A stretch of DNA of 64,000 bases, from positions 1,424,516-1,488,515 of the forward strand of contig NW_019091364.1 in assembly GCF_001949145.1 (NCBI RefSeq). The letters are read 5' to 3'. The translations under genes were made by a program, and so were the position numbers. This document shows, piece after piece, positions 10,096 to 21,624 of the stretch; position 1 is the stretch's first letter, and each line of letters begins with the position of its first letter. The notes below the pieces were generated by a model. The model was not told the DNA's origin. It ran no database searches and saw nothing but the letters and a program-made list of their open reading frames with translations. Source of the DNA: Acanthaster planci. Taxonomy: Eukaryota > Echinodermata > Asteroidea > Valvatida > Acanthasteridae.

Positions 10096-13000
10096 TTACT
10101 GTTTCTGTTCCCGTTGGGGACTCCCTGGGTAGCCTCCATGGGGTGGGGCTGGATAAGCTCCCATGGGTGGGGTATAACCCCCCTGGAGCGGGGGAGCACT
10201 TGCTGGATATGCACTAGGCGCAGTTGATGCCGGATAGGGGGGTGGAGGCTGGTTTCCACCAGTATGTGGTGGTGGATAACTTCCCTGGGGAGGGGGATGA
10301 AAGCCTGGGCCTGGGGCATAACTCCCCTGGGCTGGGGGATAGCTCCCCTGGGATGGGGGATAGCCCCCCTGGGATGGGGGATAACTTCCCTGAGCTGGAG
10401 GGACCCCAGCCTGAGGCGGCATGACAAAACCGCCAGCTCCCACAGGCCGCATGATGCGACGCTGGAAGAACATGAGAACCTTCATGGCTGACGAGCTGAA
10501 GCTAGTATTATAGGTCTCAGGGGATTCTACCAGGCAGGCTAGCTCCCAGCCCCGCTGGCCCATCTGAATCACCAGTGGGTCCCAGTTGGTCTTGGCTCGG
10601 GTGCCACTGAACGTGGTCTACAAAAAAGACAAAATACAGTCAGGGCTGCTCTCATACTGTCTCAAAACTTGCCCTCCACATTTTGGAGAAACGATAGAAA
10701 CTGAGATCTTTTCCCTAGTTAAAGCAGTGCTTTTGGATTTAAACTCTGGCACATTAACATCAAACCATCATCTTTTGGACACTAATTTAGGTCAACAAAC
10801 GATTGAGACTTTGGCAACACTGTAGCTGAAGTACAAGTTAAACGTTAGCAGATGTCAAACACTAAGACTTATAGTCAAGTTTTACCCGACACTTTGGTGT
10901 CACAGGAGATAAGCAGTATGCGGCGCTCCAGTGGAAGTTGAATGTAAGCATATAAAGACAGGTGAAGTACTATAAATATGGCTTTTGTGATAATTGATGT
11001 CAGGTGCTAAATGTATATGGGGCTTAAGTGTCAACAGAGACCACAAATTTACCAATAGTTTAGTGTCATTGAAGTCAAAGTAAAATAGTTCTTTGACATT
11101 TACACAAGCCAACTTCCACTCAAGATACTGCTATTGCTGCAGGTCAAGTACTAAATGAGACTTCAAGTGTCATTATGGGTGGGGTACTAACGGTGATCTT
11201 GTGTTCATATTCAATAATGGTCCCTTCCCATTCTGGAATCTCGCTGTTCACTTTAGAGGCTTCCTTCTCGAAGAACCAGATGGAGTTGAGACTTGAGTGT
11301 GCCTGAAAGAAACCAGCTGTGTAGTAACAAGAACAGGACGTCACCTTGAGATGAATGGGTTCTAGCACTCGAGTCACTGAGTCTAAGAAGCCTAAAAAGC
11401 TTTAAGACGGAGTAAAGGCAATCAAGAGCTCTGGGGGAAAACTCGGGTCACAGGGATGTAAGGCTGGGAAATTACTAATGGGTTGGCATGTCATGGAGGA
11501 GAGTTACACAAGTTGAGTTCCTTAACCCTAACCCTCCTGAATCCTTCACCTGTTGGAGGATTGAGAAGGGTTAGGGTTAATTAAAAATTCCAGCAAGTCG
11601 GTGCACATCCAAGTCATCCAGTCCTAGACAAATGCACAAACTATACAAACAAACTGCAACAAATGGAGTTCTTGGTCATTATTCAACCTGTAACCCTTCG
11701 ACTGGTGTTATGAAACAGCTTGCGACAAAACTGATGTACAAGGCTCAGGGCATGTAAACTGCACTTGGCCTTAACGTCGTGGACACTGCCATAGTTATGG
11801 CAAGAACAGTGGTGTCCAAGCAACTTTGCGCGGAAAACTGTATATAAAACCAAAGACGCAACGTACTACATTTATTCAGCAATTTTGCACTTACGCTGTG
11901 TCGTCATGGAGCAGTCAAAGTTGATCTCAACCAACTTCCAGCCCTTCTGCAGGAAGGCAGCAAACTGACCCATGAAGTCAGTGAGCACCTGTATCCTCGG
12001 CTGGGGGAACGAGGACGTAACTTGGAATTGTACGGGCACGCTGATGGCTTGGTAGATGTAAACCGTGGGGTTGGGGTGCAACGGCATGTTGAAGAAGAGA
12101 TCTACACCTTTGACTGGTAAGATTTGGGGAATTAAGTATCAAAGTAAGTGTTCAAGTTCTGTACAGTTTAAGATCAACATTTGAATGAGGAGCGGCAACG
12201 TCTTCAACTGATCAATTTTGGCTCAGTGTTTGATTTTTTGAAACTTAAAAAGCCTTTGGAGACCTTTGAGATCTCGATATGGCAATGTGATCTAGGCAGA
12301 TGACAATATTAAGTTTTTGGAAAAGTACAAGAATACAAGACAGAGTTTTAACTGAAGCACAACCTTCCTCCTCATCCAATGACAGAACAATACACAGCCA
12401 AATATTTTTGCTGTATATTTTAAGTTGCAATTATGGCTGACCAGAAATTAAGATAGATGCCATCATCTCTAAAATACTTACTTCCTTGGTAGCCTGAAAA
12501 TGACTGACCAAAGCTGGGACCTTGCTCAAAACCGGTGATTTCGATGCATATCAAACGACCGCCTTGAGATGCAACTTGGTTAATCTGAAGGATTACAGGA
12601 TGAGACAGAGTACTGCAAGCGTCTGTGAAGTATTAAGGTCTGGAGATAAACATGGATATAGGTAAGGCCAGGAGATGGGCCCAAGTCCCTAAGCAAGACA
12701 CTGTACTGCAATCTCTCATCGTCAAGGAGCAAATAACAACATGATGGGTAGGATTGCGATAAGCAATGTAATTGCTGCAGACATTACATCATAGTGCAAA
12801 AGATATGTAAGCAGAAAGTTGATGTCTACCACAAGACGGTCAATAACTGAACTACCTTATAGAAGATGTCAGGACAATGTCAAAGAATTTTGGTCTTGTC
12901 GTATTTATTGGCCCGAGTAAAGTTCAAGAAGTTGTCATGTATCCTCGTTAATTATGCACTTAAAGCAAGTAGAATCAGTACACCTACCTTAGGCCCCGTA

Positions 13001-15765
13001 AATGCAAACCGATCAAAATTGGTTCGCAGATTTCAATTAGCAATAGTGTTCTGCATTTCAACTCTATCACAAATTGAGCCCACATTTAAAATCTGAGGCT
13101 TTGTCCAAATTACTTGGTTGCGGCTTGAAATTGCCTGTGACTCTGTTAATGTCACATACTCCTGTGTAACTTGGAGCAGCAGCCAAGTCATCCGGACGTG
13201 GCTACTTTCTACGCTTATCTCGCATATACCTTTTGGTAGATGTCTGAAGTATTGGACACAACCGACGACTGCGTCGTGAAGAACTGAAGGACCTGCTGGG
13301 TTTGTAAGAAGCTCTTCTCCACTCGTAGCTGCCACCTCTCATTGGGCGGTGGCCTGCAAAAAAGAGATGAAAGATCTGCGGAATGAAAAACTCTTGGCCC
13401 AATACACAAAGTCCATCTCAGTTCCATTTCCTTATTTGAATAAATTTGTGCCTTGCTAAAGAACAGGGTTTGAAAGTGCCAAAAAATAAATAAAAAGTAA
13501 AAAAAACCCTCAACCATTCACTTTTTAAGTTCATTCTTTAGGGTTAACATCTACCATAGTGACTCCAACTTTGAAATATTGTGCAACTGAAAAAAGAGAT
13601 AAAGATATCCAGATAAAACATAAAGTAGGGGGCCAGCGCCAGATAAATATCTCTCTTTATACTTTGTCTTTCTACTTACGCATTGACTGGTCTGGACAAG
13701 ATAGCTTGGAATGGCATACCCACACTGAAGCTAAAACCTTTTTGTCTCTGGACACCAGGGATGGACTGGAATTGATTCATGACGAAGCCCTGAGCATAGG
13801 GCTGGGAAATGATGGAATAGTAAGCGTCCACGTTGGTCGTTACGACGGGGGCAGAGAAAAATGTAGCTGCAAAGGAGAAAGAAGACAAGCGTCCAGGCCT
13901 ATTTGTTCAACTTGAGGTCAGTCAAAATTTGAGGGATTTTCATCTAGCTCCAACAGCAACCTAAAATTTGAAACTGACTGAGATGAGCTCCAGATGATGG
14001 CGACCACAGGCACAGAATCCAGATTTGACACAAAAAAAGGGCTGTGTGCCTTGAGCAGAAGCCACCTCGCCTAAGCCTGTTCGATATTTAGTTCTTTTCA
14101 TATCGGGATATCATGAAAAAATATCGCGATATCCGATATTATCGTGATAACGTCATTTTCAATTCATAAAATAAACACGACCAAAATCACCATGTCTCGA
14201 GTGACACGTTAAAAAAAAAAGAAAAAAAACACCAAAAAAATGAATGTTTGTATTATTTCTACATTTAGAACTCTTATATGCTGGTGAAAAGCAAATTTCA
14301 ACATGGAAATTGTGGACATTAAATTATCAAAAATCATATCATGGCACCGTACGGAAAAAACCAATTCCTCACACACATTTGCGGTAAAGTTCACTCACTA
14401 AAGCAACCCCCAAAATGGACAGACCACATGCGTGTTACCAGAGGGGCTACTGGTACTGACATCCTCACCTCATTTCTAAGTCATCATTTATTTCTTGTTA
14501 GTCGGCATGTTTCACTCCGACCACAAAAAATCCTCCTTGTAAGTCGGAAATAAAAATACCACGCTTCGGTATCAGTTTCCTTCGCCACAGTTGCCTAGAA
14601 ATGTCAAGCAACAAGCCCCACACTGCTTGACTGATGCATGCATGTGGTTGAGTACATCAATACCAGGGACCCCTCTCGGGCAACATGCATGCGCTCTGTC
14701 CATTTTGGGGGTCGCCTTATTGAACGAACTTAACATGTAGGCCCTTTTCTTATACTCAACTTGGGCTCCCGTCTCAGGCTTCAACTGTTTTTTTACTTCC
14801 TGACTCTGAAGTTGTAAACGCAATAGCAAGTTTGATAGTGGCACAGAACATCAAGTAAGATGCAAAAGAGCCAAACATTACAGTTCTTCAATTTAATTGA
14901 AACGGGAATTTGTTTTGGAGACGGAGCCTGAGATGGAGACAAAGTTGAGTATTGGAAAACTGCCGTGTACGTGCATGGCACGTGGGCACAATATGACAAT
15001 CCAAAGTCCCGAGTGCGAGAGCCGACTTAGCTGGAGTTTACTGTACAATACATGACACGTGCGCACAGTCTGTTTGTTTGGTTCTGCCCCCTAATACTTG
15101 TAAGACCATCGAAGTTGCTGGGGCGACAGTGCCTTTGTGATTTGAGGTTTTCAATGGGGTGTTTGTGTGGCCTAAATGCAGTAATGCATGCCGGGCTCAA
15201 CACGCGGTGCATTGACTTCCCTATGTGCATGTACAGTACATCGTTTAGAGCTTATCGTGATAATTCTCGGCTTATCGATTTGCACGATATCCCCTATACC
15301 CTGTATGTGTTTTTATGAACGATACAATATTCGATATCAACATCTTATCAACATCCTGAAATATCGTCATATCAAACAGGCTTACCCCCGCCTCATTAGT
15401 TGAAAAGAGCCATGTTGGTCAGGAGTGCTTATTTTCGTTGGTAGCGACGCGACTGTAATGCTTACATTTCGTAGTTGTTCATGAATCAGCAAAGTGCAGT
15501 TCTGACCAAAGAAGCCTCCATTGCTAGGAAAATAACGCCCTCTGTTGGTCGCACTCAGGGCTTATAGCATCAGCAGTCCACCAACCATCAGCTGTGACTG
15601 ACCTTGAGTTGTAAGCTTTGCCTCCACATTGACAAAGCAGTACTGCAGCTGACCGCCGGCGTAAGGCACCGTGTCGTTGGGGATGCCGCTGTGAGCACCT
15701 ACACGCACGCCCTGCTGGGTCACACCACCAGGGCTGTTGTACTGCTGAGACTGCTCGTTGCCCAT
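10096..15765 (-). CDS. Raftlin-like protein, tandem copy B (7 coding exons, 480 aa)
   Basis: Minus-strand coding exons: 15603-15765, 13680-13866, 13230-13353, 12482-12584, 11895-12113, 11192-11316, 10096-10617. All are GT-AG, with phases 1,2,0,1,1,0, exactly as in copy A; exon 2 is 187 bp in both. The start MGNEQS fits an N-myristoylation signal (Gly2, Ser6); vertebrate raftlins start MGCG and are also palmitoylated, but no Cys3 is present here. Raftlin-type blocks: DIYQKINQVASQGGRLICIE (about 154-173), FLQKGWKLVEINFD, then EYEHKIT...KTNWDPLVIQMGQRGW (about 302-331) and VLMFFQRR to about residue 367. The remaining roughly 113 residues are Pro/Gly/Tyr/Gln-rich with QGSYPPS heptads and a PPPPYP (PPxY) motif. 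The presumed role is a membrane-raft scaffold in endocytosis or signalling. The stop TAA sits inside a GTAAGT, so a further exon cannot be excluded. Confidence 0.85.
11522..11580. repeat. Foldback of telomere-type repeats in intron 5 of copy B
   Basis: The left arm TTAACCCTAACCCT (11522-11535) and right arm AGGGTTAGGGTTAA (11567-11580) are perfect complements. The inner AATCCT/AGGATT pairs extend the stem around a short loop. The arms match the TTAGGG telomere repeat of most deuterostomes. Confidence 0.9.
14072..15384. mobile_element. 1.3-kb DNA-transposon-like element with terminal inverted repeats, in intron 1 of copy B
   Basis: The left end TAAGCCTGTTCGATAT (14072 onward) matches the right end read in reverse, TAAGCCTGTTTGATAT (ending 15384). 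Both ends continue into sub-terminal ATATCG/CGATAT-rich sequence. TA at both borders could be a TA target duplication. The interior has no transposase ORF, so it is non-autonomous or decayed. The superfamily is not assigned. Confidence 0.72.
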
Positions 15766-15886
15766 GCTGGATCCTACTGCAGTTTGGCCTATGCGTGCAA
15801 AGGATTGTCAAATTGCAATAACGTAAAGGGACAGAACAGAAACTTTTCTTCACATTGGTGCAGATAAAGGCCAAAAAGTGACCGAC

Positions 15887-16365
15887 GTGAAGTGAGTTAC
15901 TTATTCCTTGTTTGACATTCAGTGTTGAACATGTAACCATTTGATATTCAATAAGTAACCGTTTGACATGCAGGATGCACACACCTAGAAACGATGGAGT
16001 GCAAAAGGGACAAAACAAAAACACAAAAAATAAAACAAGCTACACCACCGTGCACATCCATTCACATTAGCTTATTTACACTGTAAATGCCCTTTCACAA
16101 TGATGTATACACACACAACTGTATCCCACAGAGGCAACCATGGGGTTTTTCGGGGTCAAACAGGCCCTTTAATGTAGGCGGCACAGTTTGTTTTTTCTCT
16201 TTGGCACTCCATCATTTCTAGGGATGTGCATCCTTAGCGCTTGCTGAATGTCAAACGGTTACTTATTCAATGTTGACTTATTCGACGTTGATTATCATTA
16301 TCAAACAGTTACCTGTTCAACATTAAATGTCGAATGTCAAATGAGGACCAAGTAACTAACTTCAC
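15887..16365. mobile_element. 479-bp MITE with long terminal inverted repeats, just upstream of copy B
   Basis: The left end GTGAAGTGAGTTACTT (15887 onward) pairs with the right end (reverse GTGAAGTTAGTTACTT, ending 16365). Complementarity continues for well over 100 bases, including AATAAGTAACCGTTTGACAT and a CTAGAAA(C/T)GATGGAGTGC block shared by both arms. There is no coding capacity. It lies 121 bp upstream of the start codon of copy B, hence in its promoter or a 5' UTR intron. Confidence 0.88.
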
Positions 16366-16552
16366 ACTGGTCAAAATATGGGGTTATTCAAGAAAAATTT
16401 TTCCAATTAATCTGCTGGTAAGTGCAAATTGAAGGTAGGCTTATACGCCTTGAGGCTGCAAGACCTACATGTCATGGCCCTGACCTAACTAAATCATGTA
16501 GGGCCTAGGCCTCTGTCGGTCTAGGACCAGCTCAATGGTAGGACCACCAGGA

Positions 16553-16740
16553 TGGACTCTCTACCCTTGGAATCTGGTTGGCGTAGTGGTTCTTTCCTTG
16601 CCTTCCACCTCTGCGGTCCGGGTTCGATTCCCAGCTCGGTGTGTCGGTCCACATGTGGATTGGCTTTTCAGTCCCTACCTGACTCCGTGGGTTTTACCCA
16701 GAATATTCCTCCGGGATTTTCCTCCCACCTCTGAAACTGT
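16553..16740 (+). mobile_element. tRNA-derived SINE
   Basis: A box-A-like TTGGCGTAGTGG (16579-16590) and a box B GGTTCGATTCC (16621-16631) have tRNA spacing. They are followed by a non-tRNA body with TTTTACCCAGAATATTCC and TTTTCCTCCCACC. The 5' part does not fold as an intact tRNA with a paired acceptor stem. Borders are approximate. A related element is at 40228-40388. Confidence 0.75.
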
Positions 16741-18848
16741 AACTGCTTCTCATGCCACCATGTTCACGCTGGTTTTAAATGTTCTTTTTTCCAACTGCTT
16801 CAATTCTAAGGATAACACAAGCCAAAAACTTACCTCAAGTACTGTGAAATGGAGTTGCCAATTGGTAAAAACCCTTATTCTGCTAATAGGCCTATCACCA
16901 CTAACGTTAGCTCTGTCATGTTTTGACAGGAAGGTCAGAAGCTGTTTAGACCATGTTTAGACCTGTGGTGAGCTTTCCAAATCCATTACATACTGTACGC
17001 TACGTACGTGTACGAGGTCACAAGTGCACAGGGTGGGGATTATTGGGGGCGCCCTCTCTAACATCGCTGCTAGAAAACCATGGTAAAACTGAGTCACTGA
17101 CAAGTAAATATTTCCATGCAAACATTCAATTAACAAACACACCCTTGATCTTAGCAATAGGTAATACAGCAAAATTATCCACGTATCTGACGTTCTGCTC
17201 TTTTCCTCATTCCTTTTCGGGGTGAAAGAGTTGCGTTTTATTTACAGCTGAAGTTGAACAAGAAGACTTTCCAAAATAAACGACAAGAAATTGAAATGAA
17301 TAACTCGTTTAACTCAAACGCATCGTCTGCACACACAAGATCATGCCAACTCAATAAATGCGGGGACAATGCGTCATAATTTTAGACTCTCCAAGCGCGG
17401 ATCCAGGCTAGGAGTCAACCCCCTCCCGGCCGCCGCTCCTTGTCATTTTTTTTTAAATTAATGAATTTGTTAGCGGCCTAAGTCTAATGGTTGTAAGCCT
17501 CCTAAAAACAAAACAAATAGATTAAACGCTTTCACCAAAGGCAACAAATGCAGCCCCCCCCGCGAAAAAAATTCGACCCCCCAGCAAAAAAATCCTGGAT
17601 CTGCCCTTGCTCTCATCAATCAATTAGCCAAAGAATAATTAGTAAAATACAATCCTTACAATTAAGAGCTTATTAATCGAAAATACTATTGAAAACTACA
17701 ATCGTCATTATTTATTTGTTCACTTTGCTTCACTTTGCACAGATTTTAGATACAAATTAAGTGGCAAACTGTACCTTATAATAGACAAACGAAAGCCCAT
17801 GGCGTCTGTTGGCATATTTTGCTTCGTAGAATGATCTGTTTTCATGTTTGAAGCGTACGCACTGTTGAGACTACTTCAACGAATACTTATTTGCACGACC
17901 GGTGGGCTTTCTTAAGATTATAATTCGTAAAACTGCAGCCTACATTTTCAGTTACTTGGAGCGACAACAGTGGTCTCTACTTAAAAAGCGGGATCTTTTC
18001 TTTATATCTTCTTTTACAATATGCCCTCTTTGTTCCTTTTTTGTACAAGAGTTGCAGCATCAGTGCTAGATGGCATTCATAGTTTTTACAAAACACCTCC
18101 TGGAAACTTTATGTTTTGTTTGTGGTCACCGAAGACGAGAACCGTTTCAGCAAACTTTGCATAGAGTTATTCTTAATTCTACATCACTGCAAAGATACCT
18201 TTAAATTTGAAAAGTGTCTGCAGAAATCGTGCCAAAAAATACAATTACTTTCTGACCCAAAGACAGACAGTTAACATCAAATTTTCGATTCTCAAATAAT
18301 CATTTAACTATATTATTAAACTCTGAGTGTTAAATAACATTAATAGCGGTGAATATCACGAAAAGATTTATGTAGATTTCCATCAAAATGGACTGTGATA
18401 CTAAATTTGTGAATAACGGCAATTAACAAATTAACAGAAACGACAAGTTCTAATTGTTATCTTAAATATTTCTCTCCGGAAATTTTATACAGGAAAAAAG
18501 TATTAGGATATCCGTCGTAGATACTATTAAGCACACACAACCAGTCAAAGTTAACATGATGTGTTGATCTCATTTAATGGAATTTCCCCCTTACACTAGT
18601 TCTAATTTGGTTTTCGTCCCCCTTCTGGGCACGCCCCATTTCGCAGTCCACTCCACTATGAAAAATGTCATTTTCATTATCAATTAATTTACTGTTTTTG
18701 TTGAGCTGCTTCATTTAGTTAAACTTTGTTCAATCGTCTTGTTCTGAAATCCTACACACAAATAAAACGACAACAAAAATTCTCAACATCTCTCGCTCTT
18801 CTACCTCTTGAAAACTGCACTTCCAGTTCCTTTCCCCTGCCAGTCAAG
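16741..18848. other. Intergenic between copy B and gene C
   Basis: AT-rich. Apart from the MITE at 17392-17609 I see no gene. The last part (about 18570-18848) is probably the 3' UTR of gene C. A minus-strand ATTAAA (plus 18573-18578) is a possible polyadenylation signal. Confidence 0.55.
17392..17609. mobile_element. 218-bp MITE with GATCCAGG-type termini
   Basis: The left end is CAAGCGCGGATCCAGG and the right end, reversed, is CAAGGGCAGATCCAGGATTT. A CTCTC repeat directly flanks both ends and may be the target duplication. The interior is C-runs and T-runs with no ORF. It shares its terminus with the fragment at 3751. Confidence 0.72.
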
Positions 18849-21624
18849 TTAAGTGGATACTGTGGGCACATCCGATCGGCTCGTGGACGACGATGAACTG
18901 GTCGAAGACGGAGAGGACGAAGGCGAAGTCGTCACCGAAGGAGCCGGCGATATCCTGGCGGCCAAGCTACTGTAAGACGGCGGTGGGGGCAGGTACGCGT
19001 AGGCCGGGTAGACGGGGCCACCCGACGTGCTGAACATCGCGTAGTTGGGCGCCTCTCCGTCGTAGTAACCCTGGGGCGGGTATATCGGATGACCGGAGGC
19101 ATCTGGGGGTGAATGAATGAATCGTCAGCTGTATTCTTCTGAGCTGTAAAAACACGGCCTATCCGGTTCGTAAGTGTGACATCACTTTAGTTTTAAACCA
19201 CGCCCACTGCACACGTGCACTGCACACTTAGGGTTATATGCATTGATCGCCATTTACATGGAACCATGGAACCGGAAGTTAACGCGCATTTTCAGCAATT
19301 GTCCAATGAGAGCCTGCAAATTGTGGCGCTTCCGCCTTTGTGACGAAGTCACTTACGAACTGGTATAAAAGATTGTGCGTCAGATCTACATCTGGCTGAC
19401 TGTTATTGTATTTTTGTATTATGACAGGGAAGTTCTTGTGAAGATGGCATCACTGTTTTTCTCATGAATATGCAAATAAATTTAATTTATTGGAATTGAA
19501 AAGGCCCGATGATGACAATGGCGGTAAACTTAAGGGGACTCAGTGTACTTCATTTCAAAAATCTCCTGCTTGTAAAAATTTCTCGCATATGGGGACGTCC
19601 CAAGAAAGCCAGAGATGATTGAATATATCGATGGATGATTGTTGGTTTTATGAGACACAATTAGCAGGAGTTTGAAAAATTGTACGCAGGGAAATCTCTC
19701 TAGTGGAAGGAGTGTCGATGGTTCTGACTTGGGCTTGGGCACAAACCGGTGGTTGATACCTGTGGTTGTCACCATGACGTTCCTCGGGTGTGGGTGCATG
19801 AGCCCGTCGGGACCTAGTCGACCGTTCATCGCTCCGTGGCCATGCATCACCTGGACGGGGTTGCCCGTGCCCCGTTGGTTGTGTTGGTGGTGGTGCTGGT
19901 TCCGAGGATGGATGGCTGCGACCTGCACGCCACGCAGCTGACGTTTGCGGTAGTAAGCCCCACTAGCCAGGGAGCAAATAAAGATGCCGAAACACAGGCA
20001 AAACCTGGTGGGGATGCAAGGGACAAATGATGATGATTCAGGCATAAAATCAGACGTAGGATAGTTGAAAGTGCTTGTTGTTGAAGTGGACCTTGTTGGC
20101 TTATGGACCCCAAATAAAAACGCAAATGTCGAGAGCCAATTCTAGCGGGAGGGGGGGGGTGGGAACCGAGGCTTCAAATATATTCCCAACTTGAACCTCA
20201 AGTAATTTTGTATTTCAAGGTGTCATTTTTTCACGATAGCATTAATTTGTCGATAGTTTTAACTGGCGAATAAAAAATATCTAAGCTCGAGGGACATTTT
20301 TCCTTCTATGGTGTCTACACTCTCAGATCATGTGTCAGTACAACCGGAAGCTGTGTTAATTTGTGCTGAAGTCTTTCTTCGTGTCGCAGTCGTGCCGTAG
20401 CGACTTACCAGAAGTACCAGAGATCATACACGCCGTAATAGTAATCGTTAGAGTAACAGCACGAATTGCGTCCACAGCAGTACTGATTGCTCGGGCATCT
20501 AACAAAATGAGAGAAAAGAAGGGTTTCATTTTTATTTATAATTTGGGTTGATCTGTTTTGTTAGAAGGAAGAAATCAGGGCCAGTAAACCCCGGGGAGGG
20601 GGGTCTATATCCCTCCAGCTTTTGACCAGGGGCATCCCTCTTTCTCAGTGAGAAAAAAACCTGGATTCGAGGTACTTTTGAACTTCCTAACAACCAAAAT
20701 TGTTTTGAATGGTAATGAAGAATGTGCAATAGCTTTCATTAGGCCTCTTCCGTTTTGTTTGAAGGACATCTGTATCATGAACAGCGCCCCCATTCCCATG
20801 TGCTAGCCTGCAGCCCCTCCCCTTTCGAATTTCCACTGCCGGGCACATTTTAGATTAATGTCATCCCCAACCCCTCCCCAGTCCTCGGCACAGATTAATT
20901 AACACCACTCCTAAAAATAGCAGAATGTGGATGTTGTCAGGAAAATTATGCTTAGATCCAACCACTAGAGTAGTGATTTGGCCTTTGGTCACCTGTTTTG
21001 TTGAGCAATAATGTTATGATTTTGTTTGGTGCTTAAAGGTAGCAAATTTCTGTATGTGCTTAGAAGCTCTGTGTAGCCTCTGTGTTTCGAGTGCTCAGTC
21101 AGTTGATCTAACCGAGGACTTCCGAATGGAAGCTCGAAAACTGTTTCCTGTTTCTCTCGCCATATCAACACCCCCTCATAATTTTTTCTAGGCAGGTTGA
21201 AACCTGTTTTCTTGGCCTGACAAATTCGTTCTACCCTGGCTTACACCACGTCTAAGAGACAGTGAACACTGGCTGATTAACTAAACTTAAGATAACAATT
21301 TCGAAACTCACGTATAATAAACAGTATCGCCGTAATTGCTGTAAGGACACTGCTTCGCACTGGCTGTCTATTTTAGAAATAGGAACAAAAGACAGTCAAG
21401 GAAAAAGATATTTGTATTTAAATTAGCACCAAAGAACAGTTCACAGACATGTATTAGGACCTATCAAAGCAACCAGTAGCATATGAAAAAATACATCTGT
21501 GCTGAGCAGTGGTATTATGCATAGGAAAGGATTGCTGATCTGTATAGATTCTAGTTCAACCTACCGTGAATGTCTGCAGGAATGCTGCACTAACAAGGAA
21601 CGACGACGTGCTGATGGGATGCAT
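18849..21624 (-). CDS. VOPP1/WBP1-like type I membrane protein C (5 coding exons, 234 aa)
   Basis: Minus-strand exons: 21565-21624, 21312-21367, 20409-20498, 19760-20004, 18849-19102. All are GT-AG, with phases 0,2,2,1, summing to 705 nt. Residues 1-24 are a signal peptide (SSFLVSAAFLQTF core). The ectodomain has six cysteines (27, 40, 46, 47, 52, 53) in a CPSNQYCCGRNSCC pattern. LWYFW (65-69) then opens the single membrane segment (to about 87), followed by basic YYRKR. This Cys pattern plus LWYFW is the hallmark of VOPP1/WBP1 proteins, endosomal/Golgi adaptors that recruit WW-domain proteins and HECT ligases. The cytoplasmic tail is His/Gln-rich, then Pro/Tyr-rich with PPSY (191-194), and ends in a Ser/Thr-rich stretch. 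It is a divergent neighbour and paralogue of gene D. CYYR1 or shisa-like assignment is less likely because of LWYFW. Confidence 0.85.
19163..19364. mobile_element. About 200-bp TIR element in intron 4 of gene C
   Basis: The left end CCGGTTCGTAAGTGTGAC (19163 onward) and right end (reverse ACCAGTTCGTAAGTGACTTC, ending 19364) are imperfect inverted repeats with TAT near both outer borders. It has no ORF. Borders are accurate to a few bases. Confidence 0.6.

Noticed and set aside
16553-16740. Functional tRNA gene
   Set aside because: Only promoter boxes are tRNA-like; no convincing acceptor-stem pairing, and a SINE body follows. The same applies to 40228-40388.
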